From CAIWHR01 sp963741355 (GTDB taxonomy: Bacteria; Pseudomonadota; Gammaproteobacteria; Burkholderiales; Casimicrobiaceae): a stretch of 64,000 nucleotides of DNA. The first letter of the stretch is position 1; every line of letters starts with the position of its first letter. The notes beneath the pieces are model-generated. The model saw only the letters and a program-made list of their open reading frames with translations. It did no database searches and was not told where the DNA came from. Where the stretch lies: contig CAVUIG010000005.1 of the NCBI GenBank assembly GCA_963741355.1, forward strand, positions 29,438-93,437. The letters run 5' to 3'. The position numbers and the translations under genes were made by a program. Shown piece after piece: positions 46,863 through 60,267 of the stretch.

Positions 46863-46888
46863 AAAAAACAGGGCACCTCGCGGTGCCC
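46863..46888 (-). terminator. Intrinsic terminator downstream of ftsH
   Basis: On the minus strand GGGCACC-GCGA-GGTGCCC forms a 7-base-pair stem with a tetraloop, followed by TGTTTTTT. It lies between the ftsH stop (46959) and the folP ATG (46812), so folP-glmM needs its own promoter or readthrough. Confidence 0.8.
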
Positions 46889-46958
46889 GTGTCGTTGTGC
46901 GGCCGTCGTTCGCGCGTCGGCATCGGCCGTGGGTCGCGCGATTCGGCGACCCGCTACG

Positions 46959-48851
<1,893 letters not shown>

Positions 48852-49023
48852 TCCTTGCGGCGAGAATTCCTGGGCCGCCGCCCGCCCGTTGCAAGACTAC
48901 GTGCCGGGCATCCCGAACGGATGCATGGAACTTGTTATCTTAGCCCCTCGGGATCGCTCCGGCCAGCCGGAAGGCGCGGAGCGTCGCCGGTTGGAGACAC
49001 ATTTCGCCGGTTTTTGACGAAAA

Positions 49024-49659
49024 TTACGCTTTACGGCCCTTTCCGACCAGATAGACCTCGCGGCTGCGGTCGCGCGAGGCCTTCGGCTTGCGCGCATAAA
49101 CCTTGTCGAAACGCTGCTGGAGGAGCCGCTGGAACTCGGCGAACCCTTCGCCCTGGAATGCCTTGATCACGACATCGCCCCCGGGCCGCAGCCACTCCTG
49201 CGCGAATTCGAGGGCCAGCTCACCCAGATGCACCGAGCGCGCCTGGTCGACGGATTCGATGCCCGACAGATTGGGCGAAAGATCGGAAACCACAAGGTCC
49301 ACCTGCCGGCCGGCCAGCGTTTTCGTGAGTTCGGCCAGCGCGTCGTCCTCGCGGAAGTCGCCCTTGAGGAAATGGACGCCGGGAAGCGGGTCCATGTCGA
49401 GGAGATCGAGCGCGACGATCGTCCCCTGGCGGCCGAGCTTCTCGCGGAGCACCTGCGACCAGCTGCCCGGCGCGCTGCCGAGGTCGACGGCGCTCATTCC
49501 CGGCCGCAGCAGCTTGTCGCGTTCCGCGAGCTCGAGGAGCTTGAACGCCGCGCGCGACCGATAGCCGCGCCGCGCCGCTTCCTTGACCCAGTGGTCGTTG
49601 ACGTGCTCGTGCATCCACGCCTTGACGAACTTGTTCTTTTTCGTGCTCTGCAGCGCCAT
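49024..49659 (-). CDS. rlmE: 23S rRNA 2'-O-methyltransferase RlmE (FtsJ/RrmJ)
   Basis: A 211-residue SAM-dependent methyltransferase that modifies U2552 of 23S rRNA during 50S assembly. N-terminal WMHEHVNDHWVKEA, the SAM motif VDLGSAPGSWSQVL, VVSDLSPNLSG and VIKAFQGEGF match the family, with the K-D-K-E tetrad apparent. The frame is intact. It is divergent from yhbY and upstream of ftsH, the order seen in most Beta- and Gammaproteobacteria. Confidence 0.96.
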   Translation of the reverse strand: MALQSTKKNKFVKAWMHEHVNDHWVKEAARRGYRSRAAFKLLELAERDKLLRPGMSAVDLGSAPGSWSQVLREKLGRQGTIVALDLLDMDPLPGVHFLKGDFREDDALAELTKTLAGRQVDLVVSDLSPNLSGIESVDQARSVHLGELALEFAQEWLRPGGDVVIKAFQGEGFAEFQRLLQQRFDKVYARKPKASRDRSREVYLVGKGRKA

Positions 49660-49688
49660 GAGCGGAATGTTGCGAACGGCCCTTCGGT

Positions 49689-49694
49689 TAGAAT
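49689..49694 (+). promoter_or_regulatory. -10 element very close to the yhbY start
   Basis: TAGAAT at 49689-49694 is a good -10 hexamer seven bases before the yhbY ATG at 49702. Transcription starting at the usual distance would begin at or just before the ATG, giving a leaderless mRNA. No ribosome site precedes the ATG. A -35 at standard spacing is not evident. Confidence 0.35.
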
Positions 49695-49701
49695 TTGCCC
49701 G

Positions 49702-50445
49702 ATGAGAACTCTAACACCGGCAGAACGGCGCGCTCTGCGCGCCAGGGCACATCACCTGAGCGCCTTCGCGAGCGTCGGCCACGGCGGTCTCTCGCCGTCG
49801 GTGCTGCACGAGATCGACGTCAGCCTGCGTGCGCACGAGCTCGTCAAGATCCGTGTTTTCGCCGCCGAGCGCGAGGCGCGTGACGCAATGCTGGTGCAGA
49901 TTTGCGAAGCGCTCGACGCCGCGCCCGTGCAGCATCTCGGCAAGGTGCTGATCGTCTGGCGGCCCGCGCCGAAGGAAGAGGTGGCGCCGCCTCCCGCGCG
50001 AACGAGATCCGCGGCGAAGCGGCAGCCGCAGGCGCGCCGCCCGCGCTCGCCGCTGCCCCGCACCCCGGCACGTCCGGCGCCGGTTGCGCCCCCCGCACCG
50101 CGCGGCAAGGGCCGGCGCGGCGCCGCCCGGCACGATCCTTCGCTCGGCCGCGACACGGATCTCACCGGCGCGCCGGTCGCGACCCGCAGGAAATCGACCT
50201 ATACGCCCAAGACCACGCCGAAGTCGTTCTCCGCGAAGCCCAACCCGCGCTCGGCGTGGGAGAAGAAGCCGCCAGCGCCGCGCGGCGGCAAGCCCGCCGG
50301 CAGCAGGACGTCGAGCGGCAAGCCTCGTGGCGGCAAGCCGCTCGGTTTCACGCGCGGCGCCAAGCCTGCCGGCACGACGCGCGGGGCGAGGCCGGCGGCC
50401 ACGCCCTCCGCAGCTGGAGCGCGCCGCCGACGCAAGTCGCCGTAG
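49702..50445 (+). CDS. yhbY: YhbY family RNA-binding protein with long basic tail
   Basis: A 247-residue protein. Residues 1-90 form the CRM/YhbY domain (LTPAERRALRARAHHLSAF, VGHGGLSPSVLHEID, LIVWRPAP), which binds pre-50S ribosomal particles. Residues about 95-247 are a low-complexity tail rich in Pro, Arg, Lys and Gly with repeated GGKP/TRGAKP-like units, probably disordered and RNA-binding. E. coli YhbY is only about 97 residues. It is divergent from rlmE with a 42-base gap, and the initiation region looks leaderless. Confidence 0.9.
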   Translation: MRTLTPAERRALRARAHHLSAFASVGHGGLSPSVLHEIDVSLRAHELVKIRVFAAEREARDAMLVQICEALDAAPVQHLGKVLIVWRPAPKEEVAPPPARTRSAAKRQPQARRPRSPLPRTPARPAPVAPPAPRGKGRRGAARHDPSLGRDTDLTGAPVATRRKSTYTPKTTPKSFSAKPNPRSAWEKKPPAPRGGKPAGSRTSSGKPRGGKPLGFTRGAKPAGTTRGARPAATPSAAGARRRRKSP

Positions 50446-50457
50446 ACGCCCCCCGCG

Positions 50458-50937
50458 TTAGGCGTAGCGCACGGCGAGGATTTCGTACTCGCGCACGCCG
50501 CCCGGAGCCTGGACTTCTGCAGTGTCGCCCTCGGTCTTGCCGATGAGCGCGCGCGCGATCGGCGAGCTGACCGAAATCTTGCCGTGCTTGAGGTCCGCCT
50601 CGTCGTCGCCGACGATCTGATAAGCGACACGCTCGCCCGAGGCCGCGTCCTCGAGCTCCACCGTCGCGCCGAACACCACCTTGCCGTCGGCGTCCGTGAT
50701 GTGCGAAGGATCGATGACCTGCGCGCTCGCGAGCCGGTGCTCGATCTGCGCGATCCTGCCCTCGATGAAGCCCTGCCGCTCCTTGGCGGCGTCGTAGTCG
50801 GCGTTCTCCGAGATGTCGCCGTGCGAGCGCGCCTCGGCGATCGCCCGGATCACCGTCGGTCGGTCGACCGTCTTCAGGCGGTGCAGCTCGCTCTTCAGCC
50901 GGGCCGCGCCCTCGATCGTCATCGGAAACTTCTTCAT
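50458..50937 (-). CDS. greA: Transcription elongation factor GreA
   Basis: GreA, 159 residues from the ATG at 50937 (MKKFPMTIEGAARL). The N-terminal coiled coil includes HGDISENADYDAAKERQGF, with the acidic tip residues that stimulate cleavage of backtracked RNA by RNA polymerase. The C-terminal FKBP-like domain has SPIARALIGKTEGDTAEVQAP. Slightly longer in-frame starts are not supported. It lies downstream of carB, separated by an intrinsic terminator, and converges with yhbY. Confidence 0.96.
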   Translation of the reverse strand: MKKFPMTIEGAARLKSELHRLKTVDRPTVIRAIAEARSHGDISENADYDAAKERQGFIEGRIAQIEHRLASAQVIDPSHITDADGKVVFGATVELEDAASGERVAYQIVGDDEADLKHGKISVSSPIARALIGKTEGDTAEVQAPGGVREYEILAVRYA

Positions 50938-50949
50938 GATCACCAAACG

Positions 50950-50981
50950 AAAAAGACCGGACGCGGCAGCGCCGCACCCGG
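50950..50981 (-). terminator. Intrinsic terminator downstream of carB
   Basis: On the minus strand an 11-base-pair stem (CCGGGTGCGGC / GCCGCGTCCGG, two wobble pairs, loop GCT) is followed by TCTTTTT. It lies between the carB stop at 51020 and the greA ATG at 50937. Confidence 0.7.
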
Positions 50982-51019
50982 CCGGATTGGAATGTCGTGA
51001 GATTACCGCAAAGCCGCCG

Positions 51020-54226
<3,207 letters not shown>

Positions 54227-54229
54227 GGT

Positions 54230-54360
54230 CGTAAAGCGCTGCGCGAGCCGGCTGCTGCGTTGTGTCCTCGCTCGGCCCTCGCTGTACCTCGTTTGTACTA
54301 TCTCGGGCCTCGCTGCGGGCCGCCTTGCATCCGGCCTGCTCGCGACGCTTTCCGATTTGT
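54230..54360. repeat. Imperfect inverted-repeat element in the carA-carB spacer
   Basis: The spacer starts near GCCGGCTGCTGCG and ends with GCATCCGGCC, with a central GTACctcgtttGTAC. The block CCTCGCT occurs three times. Such structured sequence, found between co-oriented genes and without coding capacity, resembles dispersed intergenic repeats (REP/BIME-like) that I recall from other Betaproteobacteria; family membership cannot be verified from one copy. Confidence 0.4.
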
Positions 54361-54372
54361 CTCGCAGAGGCG

Positions 54373-55569
54373 TCATTTGCGTTCCATCATCTTCACGAAC
54401 CGGTCGAACAGATACCCGAGGTCGTGCGGTCCAGGGCTCGCTTCCGGATGCCCCTGGAAGCTGAAGGCCGGCCGGTCGGTGCGCGCGATGCCCTGCAGGC
54501 TGCCGTCGAAGAGCGACACGTGCGTCACGCGCGCCGTCGCGGGCAGCGACGCCGGATCGACGGCGAAGCCATGGTTCTGGCTCGTGATCAGCACGCGGCC
54601 GGTGTCCTTGTCCTGCACCGGATGATTGGCGCCGTGATGGCCGAACTTCATCTTGATCGTGCGGCCGCCGGACGCGAGGCCGAGCAGCTGATGCCCGAGG
54701 CAGATGCCGAAGGTCGGCATGCCGGAGTCGACGATTTCGCGGATCGCGCGGATCGCGTAATCGCACGGCTCCGGATCGCCGGGGCCGTTCGACAGGAACA
54801 CGCCGTCGGGCTTGTAGGCGAGCGCGGCTTCGGCGCTCGTCTGCGCCGGCACCACGGTGACCTTGCAGCCGCGCTCGGCGAGCATGCGCAGGATGTTCTG
54901 CTTGATGCCGAAATCGTAGGCGACGACGTGGAACCGCGCCGACTGCTGGACGGAAAAGCCTTCGTCCAGCGTCCAAGTGCCGGCGGTCCATTCATACGGC
55001 GCGGTGCAGCTCACGACGCGCGCCAGGTCCTGGCCCGTCATCGACGGCGCCGCGCGCGCGCGCGCCACGGCGTCGGCCACCTCGGCATCGCCGATCGTCG
55101 CCGCGGCGAGGAGACAGCCGTTCTGCACGCCTTTCGTGCGCAGGAGCCGCGTCAGGCGCCGCGTGTCGATTCCGGCGATTCCGACGATGTTGTTGCCGGC
55201 GAGATACGCGCCGAGGTCGCCGGTCGATCGGAAGTTCGAAACCTGCCGCGGCAGGTCGCGGATGATGAGCCCGGCCGCGAACAGCCGGCGCGCCTCGACG
55301 TCCTCGACGTTGACGCCGACGTTGCCGACATGCGGATAGGTGAGCGTGACGATCTGGCCGGCGTACGAAGGGTCGGTCAGGATTTCCTGGTAGCCCGTCA
55401 TCGCCGTGTTGAACACGACCTCGCCGGTCGCGTGACCCATCGCGCCGATCGCGTGACCGCGAAACACCGTGCCGTCCGCCAGCGCGAGAATGGCGTGCGT
55501 CGTCGCCGGAAAAAGGGCGGCGCGGGCGGAAGGGGAGGCGGTCGGGCCGGCGGACATGTCGGATGGCAT
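54373..55569 (-). CDS. carA: Carbamoyl-phosphate synthase small subunit
   Basis: CarA, 398 residues, the glutaminase subunit that feeds ammonia to CarB. N-terminal LALADGTVFRGHAIGA and EVVFNTAMTGYQEILTDPSY; class I glutaminase domain with catalytic Cys in TFGICLGHQLLGLASG, His in the QGHPEASPGPHD region and SQNHGFAVD. The ATG at 55569 gives MPSDMSAGP; an ATG four codons later is an alternative. A well-formed -10 (TATAAT) lies about 100 bases upstream. Confidence 0.97.
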   Translation of the reverse strand: MPSDMSAGPTASPSARAALFPATTHAILALADGTVFRGHAIGAMGHATGEVVFNTAMTGYQEILTDPSYAGQIVTLTYPHVGNVGVNVEDVEARRLFAAGLIIRDLPRQVSNFRSTGDLGAYLAGNNIVGIAGIDTRRLTRLLRTKGVQNGCLLAAATIGDAEVADAVARARAAPSMTGQDLARVVSCTAPYEWTAGTWTLDEGFSVQQSARFHVVAYDFGIKQNILRMLAERGCKVTVVPAQTSAEAALAYKPDGVFLSNGPGDPEPCDYAIRAIREIVDSGMPTFGICLGHQLLGLASGGRTIKMKFGHHGANHPVQDKDTGRVLITSQNHGFAVDPASLPATARVTHVSLFDGSLQGIARTDRPAFSFQGHPEASPGPHDLGYLFDRFVKMMERK

Positions 55570-55667
55570 TGGGCTTCAACCGGGCGCCGGAACGATTCCG
55601 GCCGGGTCCGGATGTGCGAAGCGGGAACGTCCGCGTCGCCGCAGCCATTCCCGCTTTGAAGCAACCA

Positions 55668-55696
55668 ATTATACCCGCATTTTGCCGCGCGGCGCA
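55668..55696 (-). promoter_or_regulatory. Candidate carAB promoter
   Basis: Perfect TATAAT on the minus strand at 55673-55668, within GCGGGTATAATTGG. At 17 bases upstream the hexamer is TGCGCC, a poor -35, so activation or an extended -10 context is possible. The leader to the carA ATG would be about 95 bases. Confidence 0.5.
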
Positions 55697-55817
55697 GTAC
55701 GGCCTGCGCGTGGCGCGACTCGCGCGCTCACGTCTCGGCCTCCGCAACGGTCGAGGTTCGCGAACGTCGCGTTGTCGGCCTCATGCGCCGACTCGCCGGG
55801 GTCGCATGCCCAAGCAA

Positions 55818-55846
55818 GCTCGCGGGCTCCCTGCGCCTGGGCTCGC
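55818..55846 (-). repeat. Single copy of the motif found in the chrB-chrA spacer
   Basis: The minus strand reads GCGAGCCCAGG, then CGCAGGGAGCCC, then GCGAGC, matching the pattern of the copies at 8679-8747 (GCGAnGCCCAGG ... AGGGAnGCCC ... GCGAGC). It lies between the SDR gene stop (55851) and the carA promoter, outside coding sequence. Confidence 0.45.
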
Positions 55847-55850
55847 GTCG

Positions 55851-56618
55851 CTAATACGCCGCCGAAAATCCCCCGTCGACGTAAAGGATGTGTCCGGTGA
55901 CGTAGTCGGCCGCGGGCGAGGCGAGAAACACCGCCGCGCCGGCAATCTCCGGGGGCTCGCCCCAGCGGCCCGCCGGCGTGCGGCGCGCGACCCATGCCGA
56001 GAATTCGGCATCCGCGATGAGCGCGGCGTTCATTTCGGTGCGGAAGAATCCCGGGGCGATGCCGTTGACCTGGACGTTGTGCGGCGCGACCTCGACCGCG
56101 AGCGCCCGGGTCAGCATCCTGAGCGCGCCCTTGCTCGCCGCGTAGGGGACGATGTTGGGACGGCCGAGGTCGGAGGCGAGCGAGCAGATGTTGATGATCT
56201 TGCCCCGCCGGCGCGATTGCATCGACGCGAGCACCGCGCGAGTGACCAGGAACGGGCCGTCGAGATTCGCCGCATGCAGCGCCCGCCACTCCTCGGGCGT
56301 GAACGCGACGAGCGCCTTGCGCTGGTTGACCGCGGCGTTGTTGACGAGGATGTCGACGGCGCCGATGTCGCGGGCGATCCGGGCCGCGCCCTCGCCGACC
56401 GCGGCGGCATCGGTGACGTCGAACGGCGCCGCGTCCGCGCGAATGCCCTCGGCGGAAAGCCTCGCGCACGCATCGTCGAGGATTTCGCGCCGGCGGCCGT
56501 TCAGCACGACGCGCGCGCCGGCGCGTCCCAGTCCCGCGGCGATCGCGAAGCCCAAGCCGGTCCCGCCGCCGGTGACGAGCGCGACGCGGCCGGAGAGGTC
56601 GAACGGCGGCGCGGCCAT
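55851..56618 (-). CDS. Short-chain dehydrogenase/reductase (gluconate 5-dehydrogenase-like)
   Basis: A 255-residue classical SDR. Cofactor motif TGGGTGLGFAIAAGL, NNAAVNQRK, catalytic Tyr/Lys in YAASKGAL, and C-terminal GHILYVDGGFSAAY. NGRRRE after the second strand suggests NADP(H) preference. Similarity of the pattern to IdnO/Gno gluconate 5-dehydrogenases is by eye; substrate is uncertain. The ATG at 56618 begins MAAPPFDLSGRVALVTG and lies just five bases after the dapB stop, so it is probably co-transcribed with bamE-dapB. Confidence 0.85.
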   Translation of the reverse strand: MAAPPFDLSGRVALVTGGGTGLGFAIAAGLGRAGARVVLNGRRREILDDACARLSAEGIRADAAPFDVTDAAAVGEGAARIARDIGAVDILVNNAAVNQRKALVAFTPEEWRALHAANLDGPFLVTRAVLASMQSRRRGKIINICSLASDLGRPNIVPYAASKGALRMLTRALAVEVAPHNVQVNGIAPGFFRTEMNAALIADAEFSAWVARRTPAGRWGEPPEIAGAAVFLASPAADYVTGHILYVDGGFSAAY

Positions 56619-56623
56619 CCGTG

Positions 56624-57436
56624 CTATCGGAGTCCGAGCACGTCCTGCATGTCGGCGAGGCCGGCGACGCCCTCGGCGCGGCGGGCCGCGACGAACCGCG
56701 CGGCGCGCAGCGCGCCCGCGGCAAAATTGTGGCGCGAGCTCGCCTTGTGCGCGAGCTCGATGCGCTCGCCGCCGGCGGCGAAGATCACCGTGTGGTCGCC
56801 GACCACGTCGCCGCCGCGAAGGCTCGCGAAGCCGATGCTCCCCGGCTTGCGTTCGCCGGTCACGCCTTCGCGCGCGTAGACCGCGCACTCCTTGAGCGAG
56901 CGGCCGGATCCCGCCGCCGCCGCGGCGCCGAGCTGCAGCGCAGTCCCGGACGGCGCGTCGACCTTGTGCCGGTGGTGCATCTCGACGATCTCGACGTCGT
57001 AGTCGGCGCCCAGACGCTGCGCGGCGGTCTCGACCAGCTTCAGGAGCACGTTGACGCCGACGCTCATGTTGGGCGCGAGGACGATCGGGATCTGCTTCGC
57101 GAATCCGGCGATCGCGGCGCGCTGCGCGTCGGAGAAGCCGGTGGTGCCGATCACCGCGCCGGTGCCGTGGCGGGTGCAGGCCGCGAGGTGGTCCAGCGTG
57201 CCCTCGGGCCGGGTGAAGTCGATGAGCACATCGGCGGCGGCGACCGCGGCGTCGACGTCGGTGCCCACCGCCACGCCGGTCGTGCGTCCGACGATCGCGC
57301 CCGCGTCGCGGCCCGCGACGGCGCTGCCGGCGACATCGACCGCTGCGGCGAGGGTCAGCGCCGGATCGGCAAGCGTCGCGGCGATGAGCGTCTGGCCCAT
57401 CCGACCGCCGGCGCCGGCGATCGCGATCCGTGTCAC
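56624..57436 (-). CDS. dapB: 4-hydroxy-tetrahydrodipicolinate reductase
   Basis: DapB, 270 residues, of the diaminopimelate/lysine pathway. Nucleotide-binding TRIAIAGAGGRMGQTLI, DFTRPEGTLDH, GTTGFSD, catalytic EMHHRHKVDAPSGTAL and GERKPGSIGFASLRGGDVVG. The start is GTG at 57436, overlapping the bamE stop as GTGA; no ATG exists before the cofactor motif. Order fur/bamE/dapB is common in Betaproteobacteria. Confidence 0.96.
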   Translation of the reverse strand: MTRIAIAGAGGRMGQTLIAATLADPALTLAAAVDVAGSAVAGRDAGAIVGRTTGVAVGTDVDAAVAAADVLIDFTRPEGTLDHLAACTRHGTGAVIGTTGFSDAQRAAIAGFAKQIPIVLAPNMSVGVNVLLKLVETAAQRLGADYDVEIVEMHHRHKVDAPSGTALQLGAAAAAGSGRSLKECAVYAREGVTGERKPGSIGFASLRGGDVVGDHTVIFAAGGERIELAHKASSRHNFAAGALRAARFVAARRAEGVAGLADMQDVLGLR

Positions 57437-57944
57437 GGCGACGACTTCCGGAAGAGGTCGAGGAACCAGTCCATGAAGCCCTTGTCCTCCGCCGACGAGA
57501 TGTGCGGCAACGTCTTTTCCGCGGCGGCGCGGTTGGCTTCGATCTGCGAGGCCGGCATCGCGTCGCCTTCCCAGCGCGCGAGCTTGTCGTCGACGAAATA
57601 GACGGTCAGCTGCCGATGCTCGTCGGGCCGGCCCTGCCCCTTGAACTCGAAGACGTAATCCCAGCGGTTGTCGCGAAACGCGCTGGTGATGAGCGGCGTG
57701 CCGAGGACGAGGCGCACCTGCTGCTTGGGCAGGCCGACCTTGAGCCGGTCCACCATGTCCTGCGTGAGGTAGTTGCCCTGGATCACGTCGAGCTTGTAGA
57801 TGCCGAACGAGCGCATCGTCGGAAAATACGTGTCGAGCGTCTGGCATCCGCACAGGGCCGCGACGAGCAGGGCGGCGAGCGGACGCAGGATCGCGGCAGC
57901 GGAACGCGCGTGCGCCAGAGCGTCAATGGGGGAGGATTTGCCAC
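57433..57944 (-). CDS. bamE: Outer membrane assembly lipoprotein BamE (SmpA/OmlA), start unresolved
   Basis: BamE, a periplasm-facing outer membrane lipoprotein of the beta-barrel assembly machine. Lipobox LCGC at the end of a hydrophobic stretch (ILRPLAALLVAALCGC, Cys codon at 57846-57844), then YKLDVIQGNYLTQDMVDRLK, GLPKQQVRLVLGTPLI and WDYVFEFKGQGR, all characteristic. The reading frame is open upstream but has no ordinary start codon downstream of the likely promoter at 57974-57979. A GTG at 57944 in another frame would join after one indel in a CGCGCG run at about 57900-57915. The upstream coordinate is therefore tentative. Confidence 0.88.
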
Positions 57945-57972
57945 GTGCCTGTGAATTTGCCGGGGGACTCGC

Positions 57973-57979
57973 TATTATA
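57973..57979. promoter_or_regulatory. Shared -10 region for divergent bamE and fur
   Basis: The heptamer TATTATA reads TATTAT toward fur (57973-57978) and TATAAT toward bamE (57979-57974). Both -35 regions are poor matches (TGTGAA at 57950-57955 for fur). The two transcripts would start in opposite directions from nearly the same site. Confidence 0.45.
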
Positions 57980-58054
57980 GCCGTGGGGGGCGGCTCTTCG
58001 CGCCCTCCGGTGGCCCCGGACCATCCTCTGTCCGCCAGGATCGGAAAGCCGCGC

Positions 58055-58495
58055 ATGACGACGCCCCACGACCTCAAGAATGCCGGCCTCAAGGCCACGG
58101 CGCCGCGGCTCAAGATCATCTCCCTTTTCGAGCAATCGAAGGTGCGGCACCTGACGGCCGAGGACGTCTACAAGCAGCTCCTGACCGAAGGGCTCGACAT
58201 CGGCCTCGCGACGGTTTATCGCGTGCTGACGCAGTTCGAGCAGGCGGGGTTGCTGATCCGGCACCATTTCGAATCGGGCAAGGCGATCTTCGAGCTGAAC
58301 GAAGGGCGCCACCACGATCATCTCGTGTGCCTCGACTGCGGGCGCGTCGAGGAATTCTACGATCCGGAAATCGAGAAGCGACAATGGACGATCGCCACCG
58401 ACCGCGGCTTCAAGATCGTCGAGCACGCGCTCTACCTCTACGTCGAGTGCGCGAAGCCGCGCTGTCCGCACCGCAAGCCCGACGCCAACAGCTGA
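58055..58495 (+). CDS. fur: Ferric uptake regulator Fur
   Basis: A 146-residue Fur repressor. DNA-binding winged helix with GLKATAPRLKIISLFEQ, VYKQLLTEGLDIGLATVYRVL; metal-binding GRHHDHLVCLDCGRVEEF and the C-terminal CxxxxC (VECAKPRCPHRKP) zinc site. The ATG at 58055 starts MTTPHDLKNAGLKAT. It controls iron uptake genes using Fe(II) as co-repressor. Divergent from bamE and convergent with murJ (15-base gap). Confidence 0.96.
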   Translation: MTTPHDLKNAGLKATAPRLKIISLFEQSKVRHLTAEDVYKQLLTEGLDIGLATVYRVLTQFEQAGLLIRHHFESGKAIFELNEGRHHDHLVCLDCGRVEEFYDPEIEKRQWTIATDRGFKIVEHALYLYVECAKPRCPHRKPDANS

Positions 58496-58510
58496 CGTCG
58501 TTCCAGCCGG

Positions 58511-60088
58511 TCAATCCTCCGCGGGCGGCGGCGGAATCTCTGTCGCATCGGCGTCGCTCTCGCGCCGGTTGAAGTCCCCGATCCGGAATCCCAGCAGCCA
58601 CAGCGCCGCGAAGTACGCCACGGCGCCCGCGGCGCAGATGCCCGCCAGGCGCGCGGCTTTCGTCCAGAGCGAAGCTTCCAGCCAATACGACGCGGGTCCC
58701 GCGATCCAGTAGAGGAGCGCGCCGAGCGCGAACAACGCGACGACGAGCCTGCACAGGAACGAGAGCCATCCGGGCTGCGGCCGATACGAGCCGCCCTTGC
58801 GCAGGAACCAGAACAGCAATCCGCCGTTCACGCACGCGCCGACGCTCGTCGCCAGCGTGAGGCCGGCATGGCCGATGCGCCACATGAGGACGAATGCCAG
58901 CGTCTGCGTCACGAACACGGTGAAGAACGCGATCTTCACCGGCGTCTTGATGTTCTGGCGCGCATAGAATCCCGGCGCGAGAATCTTCACGACGATGAGC
59001 CCCAGCAGACCGACGCTGTAGCCCAGCAGCGCCGCCCGCGTTTGCCACACGTCGTTCACGGTGAACTTGCCGTATTGATAAAGCGTCGAGATGAGCGGCA
59101 GCGCGAGCAGCCATAGCGCGACGGCGGCGGGCAGCGCAAGCAGGAAGGCGAGCCGCAGGCCCCAGTCGAGCAATGACGAGTACTGCTCGTGGTTGGCATC
59201 GCTGTGATGCTTCGAAAGCGACGGGAGCAGCACGGTGCCGAGCGCCACGCCGAGCAGCGCGCTCGGAAATTCCATCAGCCGGTCGGCATAGGTGATCCAT
59301 GAAATGCGCCCGTCGCCCAGCAAGGACGCGAGCTGCGTGTTGATGAGCGCGGAGATCTGCGCCGCGGACACGCCGATGAGCGCCGGGCCCATGTTGCGCA
59401 TCACGCGTCGGACCCCGGCGTCGCGCCAGTCGAGGCGCGGGCGCGGCAGCATTCCGATTCTCGCGAGCGGCGCGATCTGCAGCGCGAGCTGCGCGATGCC
59501 GCCGATGAACACGCCCCAGGCGAGCGCCTTGATCGGCGGGTCGAAATACTTGGCGAGAAAGATCGCCGCGCCGATGATCGAGAGGTTGAGCAGGACCGGC
59601 GTGAACGCGGGCACGGCGAAGCGCCGATACACATTGAGGACGCCGCCGGCGAGCGACACCAGCGACACGAACAGGATGTACGGGAAGACGATCCGGATGA
59701 GCTCCGCCGTCAGCTCGATCTTTCCCGGCGTCTGCGCGAAGCCGCTCGCCAGCAGATAGACGAGCGCCGGCGCGGCCAGCACGCCCAGCGCGGTCACGCC
59801 GAGCAGCACCAGCGCCAGCAACGCCCCGACCCGCCCCACGAGGTCGCGCGTCTCGGCATCGCCGCGTTGGCGCTTGTATTCCGCGAGGATCGGCACGAAG
59901 GCCTGCGAGAAGGCACCTTCCGCGAACATCCGCCGAAGGATGTTGGGCAGGCGGAAGGCGGCCTGGAACGCGTCCATCTGCAGGCCCGCGCCAAAGAGGG
60001 CCGCCTGCAGGCTTTCCCGCGCGAGTCCGGTGATCCGGGACAGCAACGTCATCCCGCTCACCGTGGTCAACGCTCGCAGCAGGTTCAC
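58511..60088 (-). CDS. murJ: Lipid II flippase MurJ (MviN)
   Basis: A 525-residue polytopic membrane protein with about 14 helices. GTG at 60088 starts NLLRALTTVSGMTLLSRITG, and DAFQAAFRLPNILRRMFAEGAFSQAFVP is the family signature. MurJ flips lipid II across the inner membrane for peptidoglycan synthesis. In-frame sequence upstream of the GTG is Pro/Arg-rich and not conserved, so the longer start is rejected. Divergent from rpsT. Confidence 0.95.
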   Translation of the reverse strand: MNLLRALTTVSGMTLLSRITGLARESLQAALFGAGLQMDAFQAAFRLPNILRRMFAEGAFSQAFVPILAEYKRQRGDAETRDLVGRVGALLALVLLGVTALGVLAAPALVYLLASGFAQTPGKIELTAELIRIVFPYILFVSLVSLAGGVLNVYRRFAVPAFTPVLLNLSIIGAAIFLAKYFDPPIKALAWGVFIGGIAQLALQIAPLARIGMLPRPRLDWRDAGVRRVMRNMGPALIGVSAAQISALINTQLASLLGDGRISWITYADRLMEFPSALLGVALGTVLLPSLSKHHSDANHEQYSSLLDWGLRLAFLLALPAAVALWLLALPLISTLYQYGKFTVNDVWQTRAALLGYSVGLLGLIVVKILAPGFYARQNIKTPVKIAFFTVFVTQTLAFVLMWRIGHAGLTLATSVGACVNGGLLFWFLRKGGSYRPQPGWLSFLCRLVVALFALGALLYWIAGPASYWLEASLWTKAARLAGICAAGAVAYFAALWLLGFRIGDFNRRESDADATEIPPPPAED

Positions 60089-60196
60089 GGGGCGGCGGGA
60101 CGCCCTGCCCCCGCTCGGCGGAAGCGGCACGGCGGGCACGCACGGGAGGAAGGGGTCGAAGCGGGCATCGGTCGGGAGGCGGGGTCCGCGCCGACC

Positions 60197-60225
60197 TTGC
60201 GGCATGCGGGATAAGCTGCTATTAT
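60197..60225 (+). promoter_or_regulatory. rpsT promoter
   Basis: TTGCGG (60197-60202), a 17-base spacer and TATTAT (60220-60225), followed by the rpsT ATG at 60268. The spacing is ideal for sigma-70 and both hexamers are good. Confidence 0.65.
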
Positions 60226-60267
60226 GCTTGGTCTTTTTCCCGAGCTCCAGCACAAGGATTTCGATTC

